Assembly (NCBI GenBank): GCA_004369045.1
Contig: ML213514.1
Coordinates: 108,596-172,595 of the forward strand
DNA length: 64,000 nucleotides
Direction: 5' to 3'
From: Heliocybe sulcata
Lineage: Eukaryota > Basidiomycota > Agaricomycetes > Gloeophyllales > Gloeophyllaceae
Of this stretch, positions 10,582 to 22,400 are shown piece by piece. A model generated the notes under the pieces. It did not search any database. It saw nothing but the letters and a program-made list of their open reading frames with translations, and was not told the DNA's origin. The position numbers were made by a program, and so were the translations under genes. Within the stretch, counting starts at the first letter, position 1, and each line of letters begins with the position of its first letter.

Positions 10582-12087
10582 ATGTCGAGATCGTTCAAGG
10601 TATGTGATATACCGCAAGTTTCAGAGCCTTGCTATTGATGTGAGCCGGCACTTCTCTTTCAGACGGACTCAGACGATGAAGCTGCATGGGAGGACGTGTC
10701 GAGCATAGCAGCAAGTACGAGGTCTTGGACCGGCCGAGCTGTCAGTCCAGCTCTTTCACAGCTCTCGGTTTCTGGCAGCCCGCGGAGACGAAGAGCTGCA
10801 CATAAGACTGTGTATGTTGCAGCTTCTCCTCGACGACAGTTTCTCTCTCCTGCGCCTCTACAACGATCAATCCCACAAAGACAACCGAGAGAAAGCTTTA
10901 CGAAGGAGGACTTGGGGGATGCTGTCTCATCTGGCGCGCTGTTCACGGTCAGATACGCCTTTGATATCTTCCTGCGGGCCATCCGTCTCCTACGCATCCC
11001 CTTCTCTGTCCTGCTCTTTGTATGGATCCTGGCATTCGTCGTCGGGAAAGTGTCCCATAGCATTCGTACAGTCATGTCTCCTTTGTGCATCGTCCCCGGC
11101 ATTTCTAGCCTGCCAGTATGCCACTGGGGACCGGTCCATGACGAGCGCTCTCCTCAATGGGCGGACTACCCGAAACTAGTGGACATGCAGAGCAGCACCT
11201 TTGAGCAATTGCTGGATTCTTCGGTTGGCGATGCAGGCTTGGCGCTGGAGATCAAGAAAGCCGAAATCGCCACCTCGGACTTGACGACCCTGGTCCGCGT
11301 CAGTAGCCTAAATAGCCGAGACTTGCTCGCAGAATCCTTGTTCGACTTCACAGAAGATGCGAAGAAGACAGGCAGGGGCCTGCAGAAGCTAAGCGCGAAA
11401 ATCGGCGGCGCTGTTGACAGGTGCGCATATACTTACGTTCCATCCCCACTCTCTAACCTAGTCCCTAGTGTGATGGCCGTAAATGACTATGCTTTCCACG
11501 CTATCGAGGCGGCAGGCACCAAGTCCGAGAACTCCGTCATAAAGTCCTTATGGCCCTTCTCAAGTCCCCAGTCGAAAGAAGTCATAACGGCGACCTTCAC
11601 GGAAGCCATGGACGTCCTCTCTTCCTCCCTCTCCCGCGTCATCCTCGAAGCCCAACTCCAACTCCAGAACCTCGATAAGCTCGAACAACGCCTAGCGACA
11701 CTGCATGAGATCATCTCACGCGAAGACTCGTGGCTCTCCTCTGAAAAGGCGGAGCTCCTTGCCCTCCTGTGGACCAAGCTCGGCGGCAACCGCCGCCAGA
11801 TGCGCGGCGTGGATCGGCATCTGCAGCTGCTGAGGAACGTCGGAGGATATAGGAAGCGTGCTCTGGCGCATGTGGTTGGGGCGCTGCAGACGCTAGAGGC
11901 AATGAATGCGGAGATGGAAGAGCTGAGGGAGAGGGTTGCAGCCCCGCAGCTGTTGGGAGAGAAGGTGAGCGCGGAGGTGCATATGAGGAGCATTAGAACC
12001 GGCCTGGAGAGGCTGAAGGATATGAGGGTAAGGGCGAGGGAGAAGGAGGAGGAGGCTATGAAGAGGGTTCTGAGTATCGATGATTAA
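10582..12087 (+). CDS. Uncharacterised single-pass membrane protein with coiled coils
   Basis: Two firm exons: 10582-10599 (MSRSFK) and 10663-12087, coding up to 480 residues. I do not recognise a family. What can be seen: an acidic start (TDSDDEAAWEDV), a basic Ser-rich stretch (SGSPRRRRAAH), one transmembrane helix near residues 120-135 (RIPFSVLLFVWILAFVVG), a segment with four cysteines or histidine just after it, and then long helical, coiled-coil-prone regions (ILEAQLQLQNLDKLEQRL, EAMNAEMEELRERV) to the end. The layout resembles nuclear-envelope or ER proteins with a long luminal or cytoplasmic coiled coil, but that is only a resemblance. Within the long exon, 11421-11468 looks like a 48-nt GT-AG intron with no stop and no frame change, so two isoforms (480 or 464 residues) are possible. 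Confidence 0.8.
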
Positions 12088-14380
12088 AGGAAGCGTTGCG
12101 GGTCTATGTGTATTGCTTGTATGTATGATTCATGGGTAATGTATCTATGTCGTCTTGGCTATGCCGGAAATCTGCTGCCCTGCTTCTAATTCTCGATGCA
12201 GCTCCTGGATGCATCCGAGGATCGCAGCTGGGTAGCAGGTTTCTGCAGATGTATGATACATATGAAGGTGCGTGCGCGCACCTGCACTAAACTAAGATCC
12301 TATGCTACTCTTACTCTCCTTTCAGGATATGCTCTTCCTCGCGACCTCCCGCACCTTATCACATTATGCGAGACGTCAACAGCGCACATCATATTACTGC
12401 CGGCTCTTTATCAGACGATGGTGCTGCAGAGATTGCAAGGTACGCCACCTCTGGAGTCAGAAATGCACTTTCCTGGGCCACCCGACTGCTGTTGATATAG
12501 ACCCGCGTTCCTAGATACCATCTTCAGAAAACCATTCTTGATTGGGATTAACCCCTTACGTCGGCCCTGGTTGCTGAGAAGACACCTTCCGCCCATCTGT
12601 AGCGCCTCCTGCTCAAGAATTGCTCTAAGCTCACATCATATCTCCTGGCGCGTTCTCGACGTTGGGCGGGGTTCACGCCTGGTAGCGCCTGGTTCACACC
12701 TATCTCGACTCCCGTATACTCTACAAGCGCCCTCCGATTCAATCTCAATTGTTGTTCGTCCAGCGCTGTCTGTCCGATCATCCAGTGCGACATTAACTTA
12801 TTATATCGTTGGGCGTTCGTTGCACTCACGAACGCTAGATCATGATGGTCGGTCGCCGCTTGTTCGCTCTGATTCGGGAAGGAGCTTCGTCCACTTTCTT
12901 CTGATTTGCTCTCCAAGCAGACCATGATACGCCATACATATTGCATATTGGAGCCCATTGTCGAGCCCGCCGCAATAGTGGTGTTCGGGATTATCGGGTT
13001 CCAGAGTAAGTTCGGGCTTTCCCTGCCAGCACCTAGCAGGTATAGATCAAAGATCACGATCATATCTCTTATGCCTTCCAGTTTGATTTGACGAACTGAC
13101 GCTGAATTTACTTTCATCCACTCCATCACCCGCCAGAACATACTCTGGCGATATATTTGGCAGATCACCGAGCATTTATTTATCCCTGTGGGGTACACGC
13201 TACTCACGGAAGGAACTTCGCGGGTACATGAATCTTCGCCGGATCTTCTTCGACTACTCAAGGACGCCTGCAGGGATCTCTCTATTCCCTCACGCTGCCG
13301 GGTCTGTGTCATATTTCTGTCGACCATGGGAATATGACACTGTCGCCGTCCGGTTATCTCGCGGGATCCATCTAATCTTATTCTTCGTCTTGGTTCGTCG
13401 CTCTGTTGCGTGATGCGCTCACCATGGTCTACCATCTGCGCTCTCACTCGGAATGATACGATGTCTCGGTATACATTATTCGCCGGTAACGTACCCTTAA
13501 TGCTGGCGAGGTCCAGCAACGAGTTTACGTCCTCCTGCTAGGCGTGTACGGTCAGGCATCTCCATAAATCGGTTCCACAAGCCGAGAGGTTCTTGAAGGC
13601 GTAAGTGAGTGGTCACCGATGTATCTAAGCGAGAGGGCTAAACTGGTAGTAGTAGAAGTCACTCGGAACACTCCGACTTCTACAGTCGTGATCGGAGGTC
13701 TGACATTCCATTGTGCAATCGAAACAGTGATCGGTCAGATCTACTTCTTGTTATGCTTTTTCTGACCTTTTCGTTCGATAGTCTAAGCAAGGCCAGAATT
13801 CAGAGACATTGACTTCAGCAAGACTTTTCGGAGGAGATGGTTGTACGCTTGCGCCATGCTGCGAGTGGCGCCGGGACTGGTCAGGTACGACGGGCCGGAC
13901 TCGGATCTCAGATTAGTAGGTACGGCTCGTGGTCTTTTACTGATCGTTACTTCTTGACTAAACCCAAAGAAGCAGGTCGCTGCGAGACAATTAGAAGCGT
14001 GTGATATTCGTGCTCGCCCTCTCTGCGGGGCACTTTTGCTTTCTCTTTGTTCATGATCCTGTTTTCGTCCACCTGCGAGCGCTCTGAACGCCCCAAGAGG
14101 CCCACTAGTGAGTCCCCCTTCCATGGCCCATCAATAATGCGCGTTGGACTCGCTGACCAGCTCTCCGCCAGCAGCGTGACAATCGAGATCCCCGCTTCCT
14201 TATCTACTGGGGCATCCCTGGTCAAGCGTGGCTTCGACTCTCGCCGACTGTGCGGTCTCGTGGCCGTAGCGACCACCGAACCTTGCTTGTGATCGCGGCC
14301 CTCTGAAGAAGTTGAAGAAGTTAAGGCAACCATGTTGATGAGCGATTTCACGGTACACCTCCTCCTAATCACCTTCGCCC
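12088..14380. other. Intergenic, unassigned open frames
   Basis: A 2.3-kb stretch without a recognisable gene. The longest frame is on the minus strand, 12548-13519 (323 residues), with no known motif, no clear membrane or signal segment and a composition rich in Arg and Ser; I could not connect it to other exons. Part of 14000-14380 is probably the 5' region of the PX-PB1 gene. Confidence 0.45.
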
Positions 14381-16848
14381 ATGTTGACTCTGACGCCGTA
14401 CTACATACAATCCCAGACTGGTCCTGGCCAGATTGGTGGTCCTCCAAATCCTAATGTGCGTGTATCTCCGTACTGCTCTACAGGATGTCGCCTGACATGG
14501 TACATAGGCCTTCAAGCGAGCGGTGCACCGTCCCGCACCCGCTAGCTTCCATGTCGAGATGCTGCCACCCGCGAAACATGGTGTGTCATGAATCCCCTCC
14601 GAGCCGGATTTCATCTTAGCCATGCTTCAGGCTCCAATCACAGCTATGGCATGCGCGTATGCCCCGTAGGCGATGGCGAGGATATTCAGTCAGTGCGCTC
14701 AGATGGCTCCCATAAAGAGTACGAAATCTGGAGACGATGGGAGGACTGCCTGTGGTTCCAAGATAATCTGGAGCTGGAGTACAGCGTCATGTCTCGAGAA
14801 AAGCGAAGCCGTTTGCAAGCCGGGAAGGGCGTCAAAAAGCATGGATTGTACATTCACGACGCGGCCGCTTCGTTCGAGTCACTCCCACCAGGCCCTGATC
14901 CCAACTCTATTGCGAGAGACATCCACGACTATATTCCCAGACTCACAAAGAAGGGCACGCTCTTCCGCGCCAGTCAAGCCACTATCGACCAAAGGCAGAA
15001 GGAGTTCACTGCACTGGTCGAAGCTTTGCTTAAGGACGACGTACCTACCTTGATCAAGGACCTACGTGAGTCGCGTCAGATTCGGGATTTCTTCGGATAC
15101 TGGCGACGGGACCGCGATCTCGCTAAGAAAGCAAGAGAGTCCGTCGGAAAGGCACCGCGTGCGTCTGTTTCCAGCGGCGCGTTTTCCATGTACTTCTCGC
15201 CCTCCGCATTGTCCCTGCAGTTCCCTTCCCCTACCGTAGGTGAGGGGTCTCCCAGCTCCTCCCCAAAGTCTGTCGCGAGAGCCCGGTCGACGTCTATTGG
15301 CGTTGGACCTTCGTTGCCCCGTGGTCGGTCTATCCTGCAAACTTCTCAACCCTCAAACTCGCGGAATCGTTCAACAGGTGTATCATTTAGTCTATCCAAT
15401 AAGAGTTCCTCCTCGGAAGAGTTCTCCTCGGGGTCAAGCTCTCATGGAGCCCATAGCCCGCGCTCGTCGAATCCTGCTCTAGACGAGCAGGTATCCACGC
15501 TTCAGGCCTTACCGGAAGAGTCAGAGCCCATTGAACAGATGAACAACATGTCCATCTCTGATCCGGCAGACGGTCCTCCAATGGTGCGGCGTAGAGCGCG
15601 CACGGTCTCTCATGACCGCTCTAACAGAAACTGCCTGGTCTTCACTGCGCCACCCCAGACGCCCACGACACCAACCAGCACGATGTCTAAAATCAGCGAA
15701 CGCCCTTCCATGGAGTCGATGCAATCGTCGCTCGCCTCGCCCTCCATGATCGAACTGTCCGAGTCCATCATGTCGGACAACCGGTTCGGTGACAGGGAGC
15801 CTACCGCGACTTCCTCGCGACGTTCGTCTCTGGTCTTCTCCAGCTCGTCGTCAAGGCGCTCGTCCTGGCAAACGGCAATGTCGGATATCCCACCACGCCC
15901 GGCCTCTAGTCACGAGTCGTACTACAGCCGTTCCTCCTGCTTCGACTTGGATTTGCCGTACTTGCGCTCTCCGATTATGCTGCACACGCCGCTCGCAGGA
16001 GAAGGTCGCTATAGGGCCTCCACGATCAGTATGATGTCGACACGGACGGAGGCATCGGCAGATGCGATTATTCCACGTGCGATGATATCTCCGCCGACAC
16101 CTGGCTCGTCGTCTTTGAAACGCTCGCTATCGGTAGGCTCCAGGCGTTACCCAACATCCGTACTGGAAGAACGTGAAGGTCCTTCGGAGGATGAGGACCT
16201 TATAGACGCTTATTTCTACGGTGAGTGTGCTTGCTTAGCTACTCATAACTGCTATCAATTTATCTTTTTCTTGTGGCAGACGATCCGCCGTCTCCTACCT
16301 CTCCGAGAGTTGGCGATATCGCCAGTGGACCATCAACACCCGGGCCTTCCACCCCCAGCGCCACCGCCTCACCACTTCCGATAGCAGGACGAGAACAAAT
16401 CCACATGAACCTCTCTAATCCCGAATACTTCCCGAAGCCATTCCAGAACAGACCACCAGGCCAATACCACATTCCATGGTCTACCAAGTCCCCAGAGCAA
16501 AGCGAGGGAAATCCCGCAGAAGCTAGTTTTGCCGTAAAGGCTGTCCATGGCGAAACGATCATCGCTTTCCGAACGTCCCGCATAACATCCCTCATAGAAG
16601 TCCGCAAGAAACTGGTCGAGAAGTTTTCTCAGCAAGAAAGAATACCTCTCGCGCATACCTTTGCCCTTGCTTGCTTGCCTCCTCTATCGGAACGGACTAA
16701 GTCCATGGCAGGACGTCCTCGATCCAGTTCAGTCTCGTCAGTCGGAGCGTCCGACTCAACTCAGCTACGGTACATCTCCTCTCAAGAATCATGGGACGAA
16801 GCTGTCGCAACTTGCGGGGGCAAGCTCACTTTACGACTCATCGACTAA
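14381..16848 (+). CDS. PX and PB1 domain protein
   Basis: Predicted 768-residue phosphoinositide-binding scaffold. Exons: 14381-14455, 14508-14580, 14631-16220 and 16280-16848; phases agree. Residues about 30-170 form a PX domain (ASFHVEMLPPAKHGSNHSYG, then YEIWRRWEDCLWFQDNLE, then KGTLFRASQATIDQRQKEFT). The middle 350 residues are low-complexity Ser/Pro/Arg, likely disordered and phosphorylated. The C-terminus is a PB1 domain: FAVKAVHGETIIAFRTSRIT with the conserved Lys, and WDEAVATCGGKLTLRLID at the very end. Bem1 and NoxR-type polarity or NADPH-oxidase scaffolds share PX and/or PB1 domains, but no SH3 domains are seen here, so this is not Bem1. Function by analogy: recruits a PB1 partner to a membrane. 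It runs toward ARP10, 224 bp away. Confidence 0.88.
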
Positions 16849-17072
16849 TCTGAGTCTGTACTTCTACTTCAATCTTCGCATTCGAACTACCACAATATCT
16901 TTTCTATCGGATCTCTTCACATACATCCTACCACTCTCATCCACATTTCGGTCTTCATGTCGTAGAGCATCTTATCTTGGATTACGCCAATGTAATGGAA
17001 CCTAATGTGACTAGCGGGGAATACTAGACAAGGCAGCGAACCATAGGACCGTAAGGAAATGAAATCCTACAA

Positions 17073-19186
17073 TCAGGCTCCGACGGGGGTTTGAGGCATC
17101 GCCTCCGGTGCCGGTGCGTGTCGTATCACTGCGGCCATGGGAGCCCCAACGGGCAAGGGTGCTCTGGTCCAATCTGGCAGGACAGCTGCGCTCGACCTGG
17201 CATAGCTCTGCACCGTCGTGCTGTCATCCTCCTGGGACTCGCGCTGGGACTCCATTTCGTCCCATCTTTCTCGCGTAACTTCAGCCCCGCCTATCTTCAT
17301 GGCGCTGGTAATCATGTCAGGATAATGTGCCGAAATTTAACGCATATATGAGCTCACCCAGCCAACGACCCACCAACCCATGCCATAAGGGAGGGCATAA
17401 ATGCAGGCGCTCGTCCAGAATTAGCAGCCGCTCTATCGCTAGTCGAAGCTGTAGACCGCGCTGAAGGATTATTCAGGACTGCGAAGTAAGGTACAAGAGC
17501 ACGCAGGGACGCATATCTGTCATATGGAGGTACAGGCGTCCTATTGGGTCGACCCGATTGTCTAGGCGAGCTTTGGGGAGGTGCTAGAGCACGGATAAGT
17601 TCTGCATGCAGGCGTGGAATGAAACCAGGCAACATAGAGGTGCCCCCGATGACAAGTATTGATGAGGCCATTGTCTTGCGTAGATCTACAGGTACCTGTA
17701 TGATGGATGATTCGCATCTCAAGTCATGAGCACACGGTGATAGGACGGCATACCTTGAGAAGAGATTCCAGAATAACCTCTGCCACGCTGCTTTCATCGA
17801 CATCTCCCCCTTCGAAGAGGACTTCAGCGGCTCTTTCGCGGATCCATCCAGGTATGATGAGGGTTCCACGCCCTGTCCCGGTTTGCTGGGACAGAGGCGG
17901 GACGACTTTCAGTGAAAGATCTGTCGCCGTCGAGTGTCGAGTGTACATGCTTGCCAGTGCCTGGAGATGGTTCTCGCTCGGAAACCTCCGCTCAGCAGGG
18001 GGGAGCTGAGAATGTGATATGACGGAAAAACCAGATGATGCGTGCTGTTCGGACGTGCTGCTGTCTACGTCCATGGAAACGCGAGAGAAATCGGACTCAG
18101 ATTGCGTCGCGTCACTCAAGGGTGGTAAATCGAGCTCTGTCGAACGATCACCGCCAGATGGAGATGTGACTTGAGTGTCGGAAGAGTCGAGGACATCACC
18201 GACGAAGCAGCATCTCGTTTTGATTTCCTCGATAACTGCATCTGTTAGAATTTCTTCGGGCACACGGGAAGACCGAGCAGCAGCAGGAATATTAGCAGCA
18301 GCACTCAGGGACGTAGGCGGCGGGAGGTAAGTTCCAAACAGAAGCAGGAGAGCTCGCAAATGCGATGTGAGACGTGAGCCAGCAAGAGGTGTCGTACGTA
18401 GCTGGTGATGAAGGGGACGGGCGGAGAATATCTAGATTGTACGGTGTTACATGGCCGACGCAATTATCGGATTCGCACTCACCGGCAATACCGTGGCTTC
18501 AAGATGCCCGCAGTCAAGTACAAGTCCTGTGATTCTTCCTACTGCTAGTAATGCAAGGAGATGGCTTGACGCGAACGATATTGAAGGAACCTGGGAGAGT
18601 TAGCTTCCCTCCTGGATGATCATCTCAGCTCTGTAGAAGTACCTGTAAATTCGAGAAGAGGATCCGAGCCACCATTTCTTTGACATGCATTGGCAGTAGC
18701 GGGTGTTCCACCAGAATAACTTTCCGAGACTTGGGATCGGCTAGAAGAGACCTGAAGGTCTATGATTGTATCTATACCCAGTAGTAACATCTTTCGGGCT
18801 ACTCACTCATGAAAGACGGATCTCAAGCACCTTTCCAGCCTGATGTTCAGCATGCGGTCCTCCTCCTCTCTCGCCACGATTTCCATCGCTCGATTGAGAG
18901 TCCATAGCCGTTCCCCGTCCTGTCCGCCTGCCCAGAAAACATCTCTGGGCTTGCCTTCACCGCTGAAACCGACCTTCCACACATGAGAACCAGGATCAAT
19001 AATGATTCTGTCCTCAGTCCCGTAGAGTGAATGTCGTCGAGTAGTGCCATAATGCGGCGAAGACTGCGTAATGGACGCAGTCCTCACTCCTGCAGCTGCA
19101 GAAGCCACAGGTGTAGTGGGGGTCACTGGCTCAACGGGGTCAGTTCCCGCACGACGGGGCGTTGCAGGAAAGGGGACAGCAGACAT
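17073..19186 (-). CDS. ARP10: Actin-related protein ARP10 (dynactin pointed-end complex)
   Basis: Divergent actin-fold protein of the dynactin pointed-end complex, which helps dynein-driven transport. Exon 1 is 18807-19186; further exons follow with short introns, ending at 17073. Visible: a disordered Pro/Thr-rich N-terminus, the actin phosphate-1-like segment RIIIDPGSHVWKVGFSGEG, RSVFHESLLADPKSRKVILV, the second nucleotide loop-like GLVLDCGHLEATVLP, an inserted acidic low-complexity segment, RKTMASSILVIGGTSMLPGF, and LMAWVGGSLAGAMKIGGAEV at the C-terminus. Nucleotide-binding residues are less well kept than in actin, as is normal for Arp10/Arp11. It lies 268 bp downstream of the XRN1 stop on the same strand. 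Arp10 rather than Arp4-9 is inferred from the sequence style and size. Confidence 0.82.
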
Positions 19187-19454
19187 GATGAAGGTCTAGT
19201 TATGAGTTCAGCCCGGCGACAGACTAGTGAGCATCAGTCCAAGAGTCGCATACGAGTTGTCTACAAGTACCGCTTGCACTGCAACCTATACCTACCTAAA
19301 AGGGGATTGAGGCACACAATTACATTTGTCCTCGGAATGTATCCGACTGCGCTAGCAGCAGGCAGGCAGACTGATAGTTCTACATAGCTCCATCGAGTGA
19401 ATGTACAATAACGTGCGGCCGGGAATCGCAACAGAACGCAGTACTTCATTCTCC

Positions 19455-22400
19455 TCATGACGATGCGACTGCTGGAGCACCTCTTCCCCTCCCCCCGACG
19501 CCTCTGAATGGCGCGCCTCTGCCTCGATCCGTCCTTGGAGGTCCTCCTCGTCCCCGGAAGTTAGGATTAAAACCACCTCTCCCTCCTCGAGGGGCAAAGC
19601 CTCTTGGGTGGGACGGAGCGAAGCCCCCTCTAGCGGCCACCGGTGGCTGGTGGTTAGCCATGCCATTTACGCCGTCAGCTGGAGGGCTGGACGGCAGACC
19701 AGGCGCCGCGGTGTTCTCATGAAGAGATCCATGGTGACCATTCGCCATGTAAGATCCTCCCCGACCTCGACCGTTGACGAACCCACCGCGGCCTCTATTG
19801 GGGTTTGCCAATATCTGCATAGGTGTCCCTTGTCTGAAGAGTAACTCAGCACGAGTCGGGCGAGCAATATGAAATAACTAACTTGGCTGCTCCAGGCGCT
19901 GGGCGGAACCCCGCAGCCGGCGCTTGGCCTGGCGGTGGTCGGACTGCAGGATATGGTCCAAACCGTGGCTGGAACGATGATTGTGGTTGCTGTGGAGGTG
20001 GTCCACGGGGGTTTGTCGAGGCTATGTACTGTGCGTGCGTGAGGTTCAGACAGGTATTGAATTCTACCGTTAACCCTCGGTATTGCGAACACCTATGTTA
20101 TCCAAAGTAAGCCCGTTGAAAGCTGGGAGGACGATCACTATAAAACATACCTGCCACCCAACGTGGTACCCGCCATGAAGGGCACGTCCCACACGACGTC
20201 CATAGACTTGGCGTTCAAGCCAATCACAACTCCCTTGGCAGACAAAGGCACGCTCCCAGAGTCTTGGACCATGGTGACTCTATCACCTAAAGCAAACCGT
20301 TGGTTCTGTAGGCGATAGACTGCATGAGCCGGTTTGAGAACGGCTTGTCTCGGGATGCCCTTAACGATGGCCTTCTTGATCGCAGACGCAGACCTTCCCT
20401 GGGTGAATTTAGCTTGCAGGTCCTCGATCTCTTTGACAGTGTCCTGATCACAATCATTAGCCTGAACTGCACAGTTTATCACGACACGATCACACCTTTT
20501 TTAACTGGTCGCAGAACAAGGATACCGGTTCAAAGTCACGGACGCCCTTACTCATAAGCCAAGTTTTGAGTTCTTTCACTCTAGCGTCACTGTCCTCATC
20601 CTGGAAAATCTCTCTGGACTTGGTCATTGCTGGAAAAAGGGTCAATGACCCCTCGAACATGGCAGACTACGGATGCCTACCATCTTTAGATCGCTCAGCT
20701 GCTATGAAAACCTCCGGCGCTTTCGCCTGTGGAACCTGTTAGAGAACGTCGCTGCATTGAAGGATGAAATGGACCTTGTACTCGCGGATGAGCTGCACCG
20801 CCTTCTCGCTGAACTCCCAATACCGGTTGATCTTGCGAGAATAGTCGATGACCTTCATGCCCTTGCCCTCGAACTTGAGACTGAGCCCCAAGTTGACCTT
20901 CTGGCCATCAGAGGTAATGATCATGAAACTCGACGTAATCTTGGAGATAACCTTCGAAGACACGGCAACCATGTCTGCGACCTTGAACGAAGGAAAGTAA
21001 AGTTCGGACATCCGATTGCGGACAACGGACTTGAATTCCTCGTTCTCGGCCTTGTCCGATGGGAAGAACTATATGGTAAATTATCAGAAGCGTATATGTC
21101 ATCTTATCCCAACCGGACCTACCGCAAGGACAACGGAGAGGGAATCCTGCGTCGTGCCGGTGATCTGAGCAGCAACCCCATATGCATGCTCCCCCAGGAA
21201 GAAGACCTTGCTTCCTTCCGGGAATTCCTCCGACAGAGGAGGAGCCTCCTTCTCCATGAAACGAACATCCTCTGACATAACCTCTGACACCGACATCTGC
21301 AAAGCCTGCTCGACTTCCTTATCGGCGCCCTCGAAGTCCTTGACAAAAGCGCCCGAGTCAAGACGCTTCAGGCCTACCCGAGACATACTTCAGCGGTGCC
21401 GCATATCCAAGCGCATGCAACTCACCTTTCAAAGGTCGAACATGGATCAGAATATCGATGTCACCCGCAATGACGCCGCATCTCTTGGAGTAGTAATAAT
21501 CGATCCTCTCCGCCTTGCTCTTCCACAGAGACAGCCCCTGCTGGCTATGCGGATTCGACACAACCTTCTTCGGAGCCCCCGGGACCACGCTCATTTTCTC
21601 ATACTTGAACAGCTCATCTGACACCGCAACCACCAGGCCCTCACGCAAGAAAGGCCATCCGATGAACGCCTTCTTATCAATCATCTCCTGCGCAATCGCC
21701 TCTACCTTCCGATCCTCATGCGCATTCTTGATATGCACAATCATCGACTTGTTCCTGCTCTCGCTCCCATGGACGTTTACACCATGGTACCCGAGCATTG
21801 CGGTGTGAGGCAACGTCTGCAGGGAAGGGAAGCCCGCCAGCGCTTCGGCGCCGAGACGGACGCCGTCGCACAATCCAGGTACAAGGTGCAGCCCGTCTAG
21901 GACTGGCAAGTCGAAGGGTTCCATGCGGCATAGGCACCGGTGGAGTGCCGGGAAGAAGCCAGGGAGGGACGACGGGTATTCCGTGGCCTCGTTCGTGTGC
22001 GTAAATATCCAACTCGTACCAAAGCTGTTGCGATTTCTTTCTTCCTCTATCAAGCGGGCCTCCCTCGCTATTGACGTTGTAAACGTTATGTCACCCAAAA
22101 GCCAAGTCTGATACGTACATGCCATAGCTTGGAGAAGACGCTTCTCATCAATGAACGGGATCTTCACTATCGCTTCCCACTCCTGCTTCTTTCCATTGAG
22201 ATCTTGCTCGAACTCAATGGGATAGAAGTCGATAATGGGAGAAGTAGCCTCGGTCATCAAATCCTATCAAGTCCATGTTGTATAAATTGGATGCATCCTT
22301 CATCGAGAGGAACCCAAACTCACCCGATACGGCAACGGCAGCAACTCTTTGCTCGCCGCAGGCATGACCCCCATAAGCTGCTCAAACGGCCGGAAGGGCT

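Noticed and set aside
12548-13519. 323-residue minus-strand frame
   Set aside because: Longest unassigned frame, but no motif, no link to other exons and no start context or intron pattern like that of the real genes; not called.
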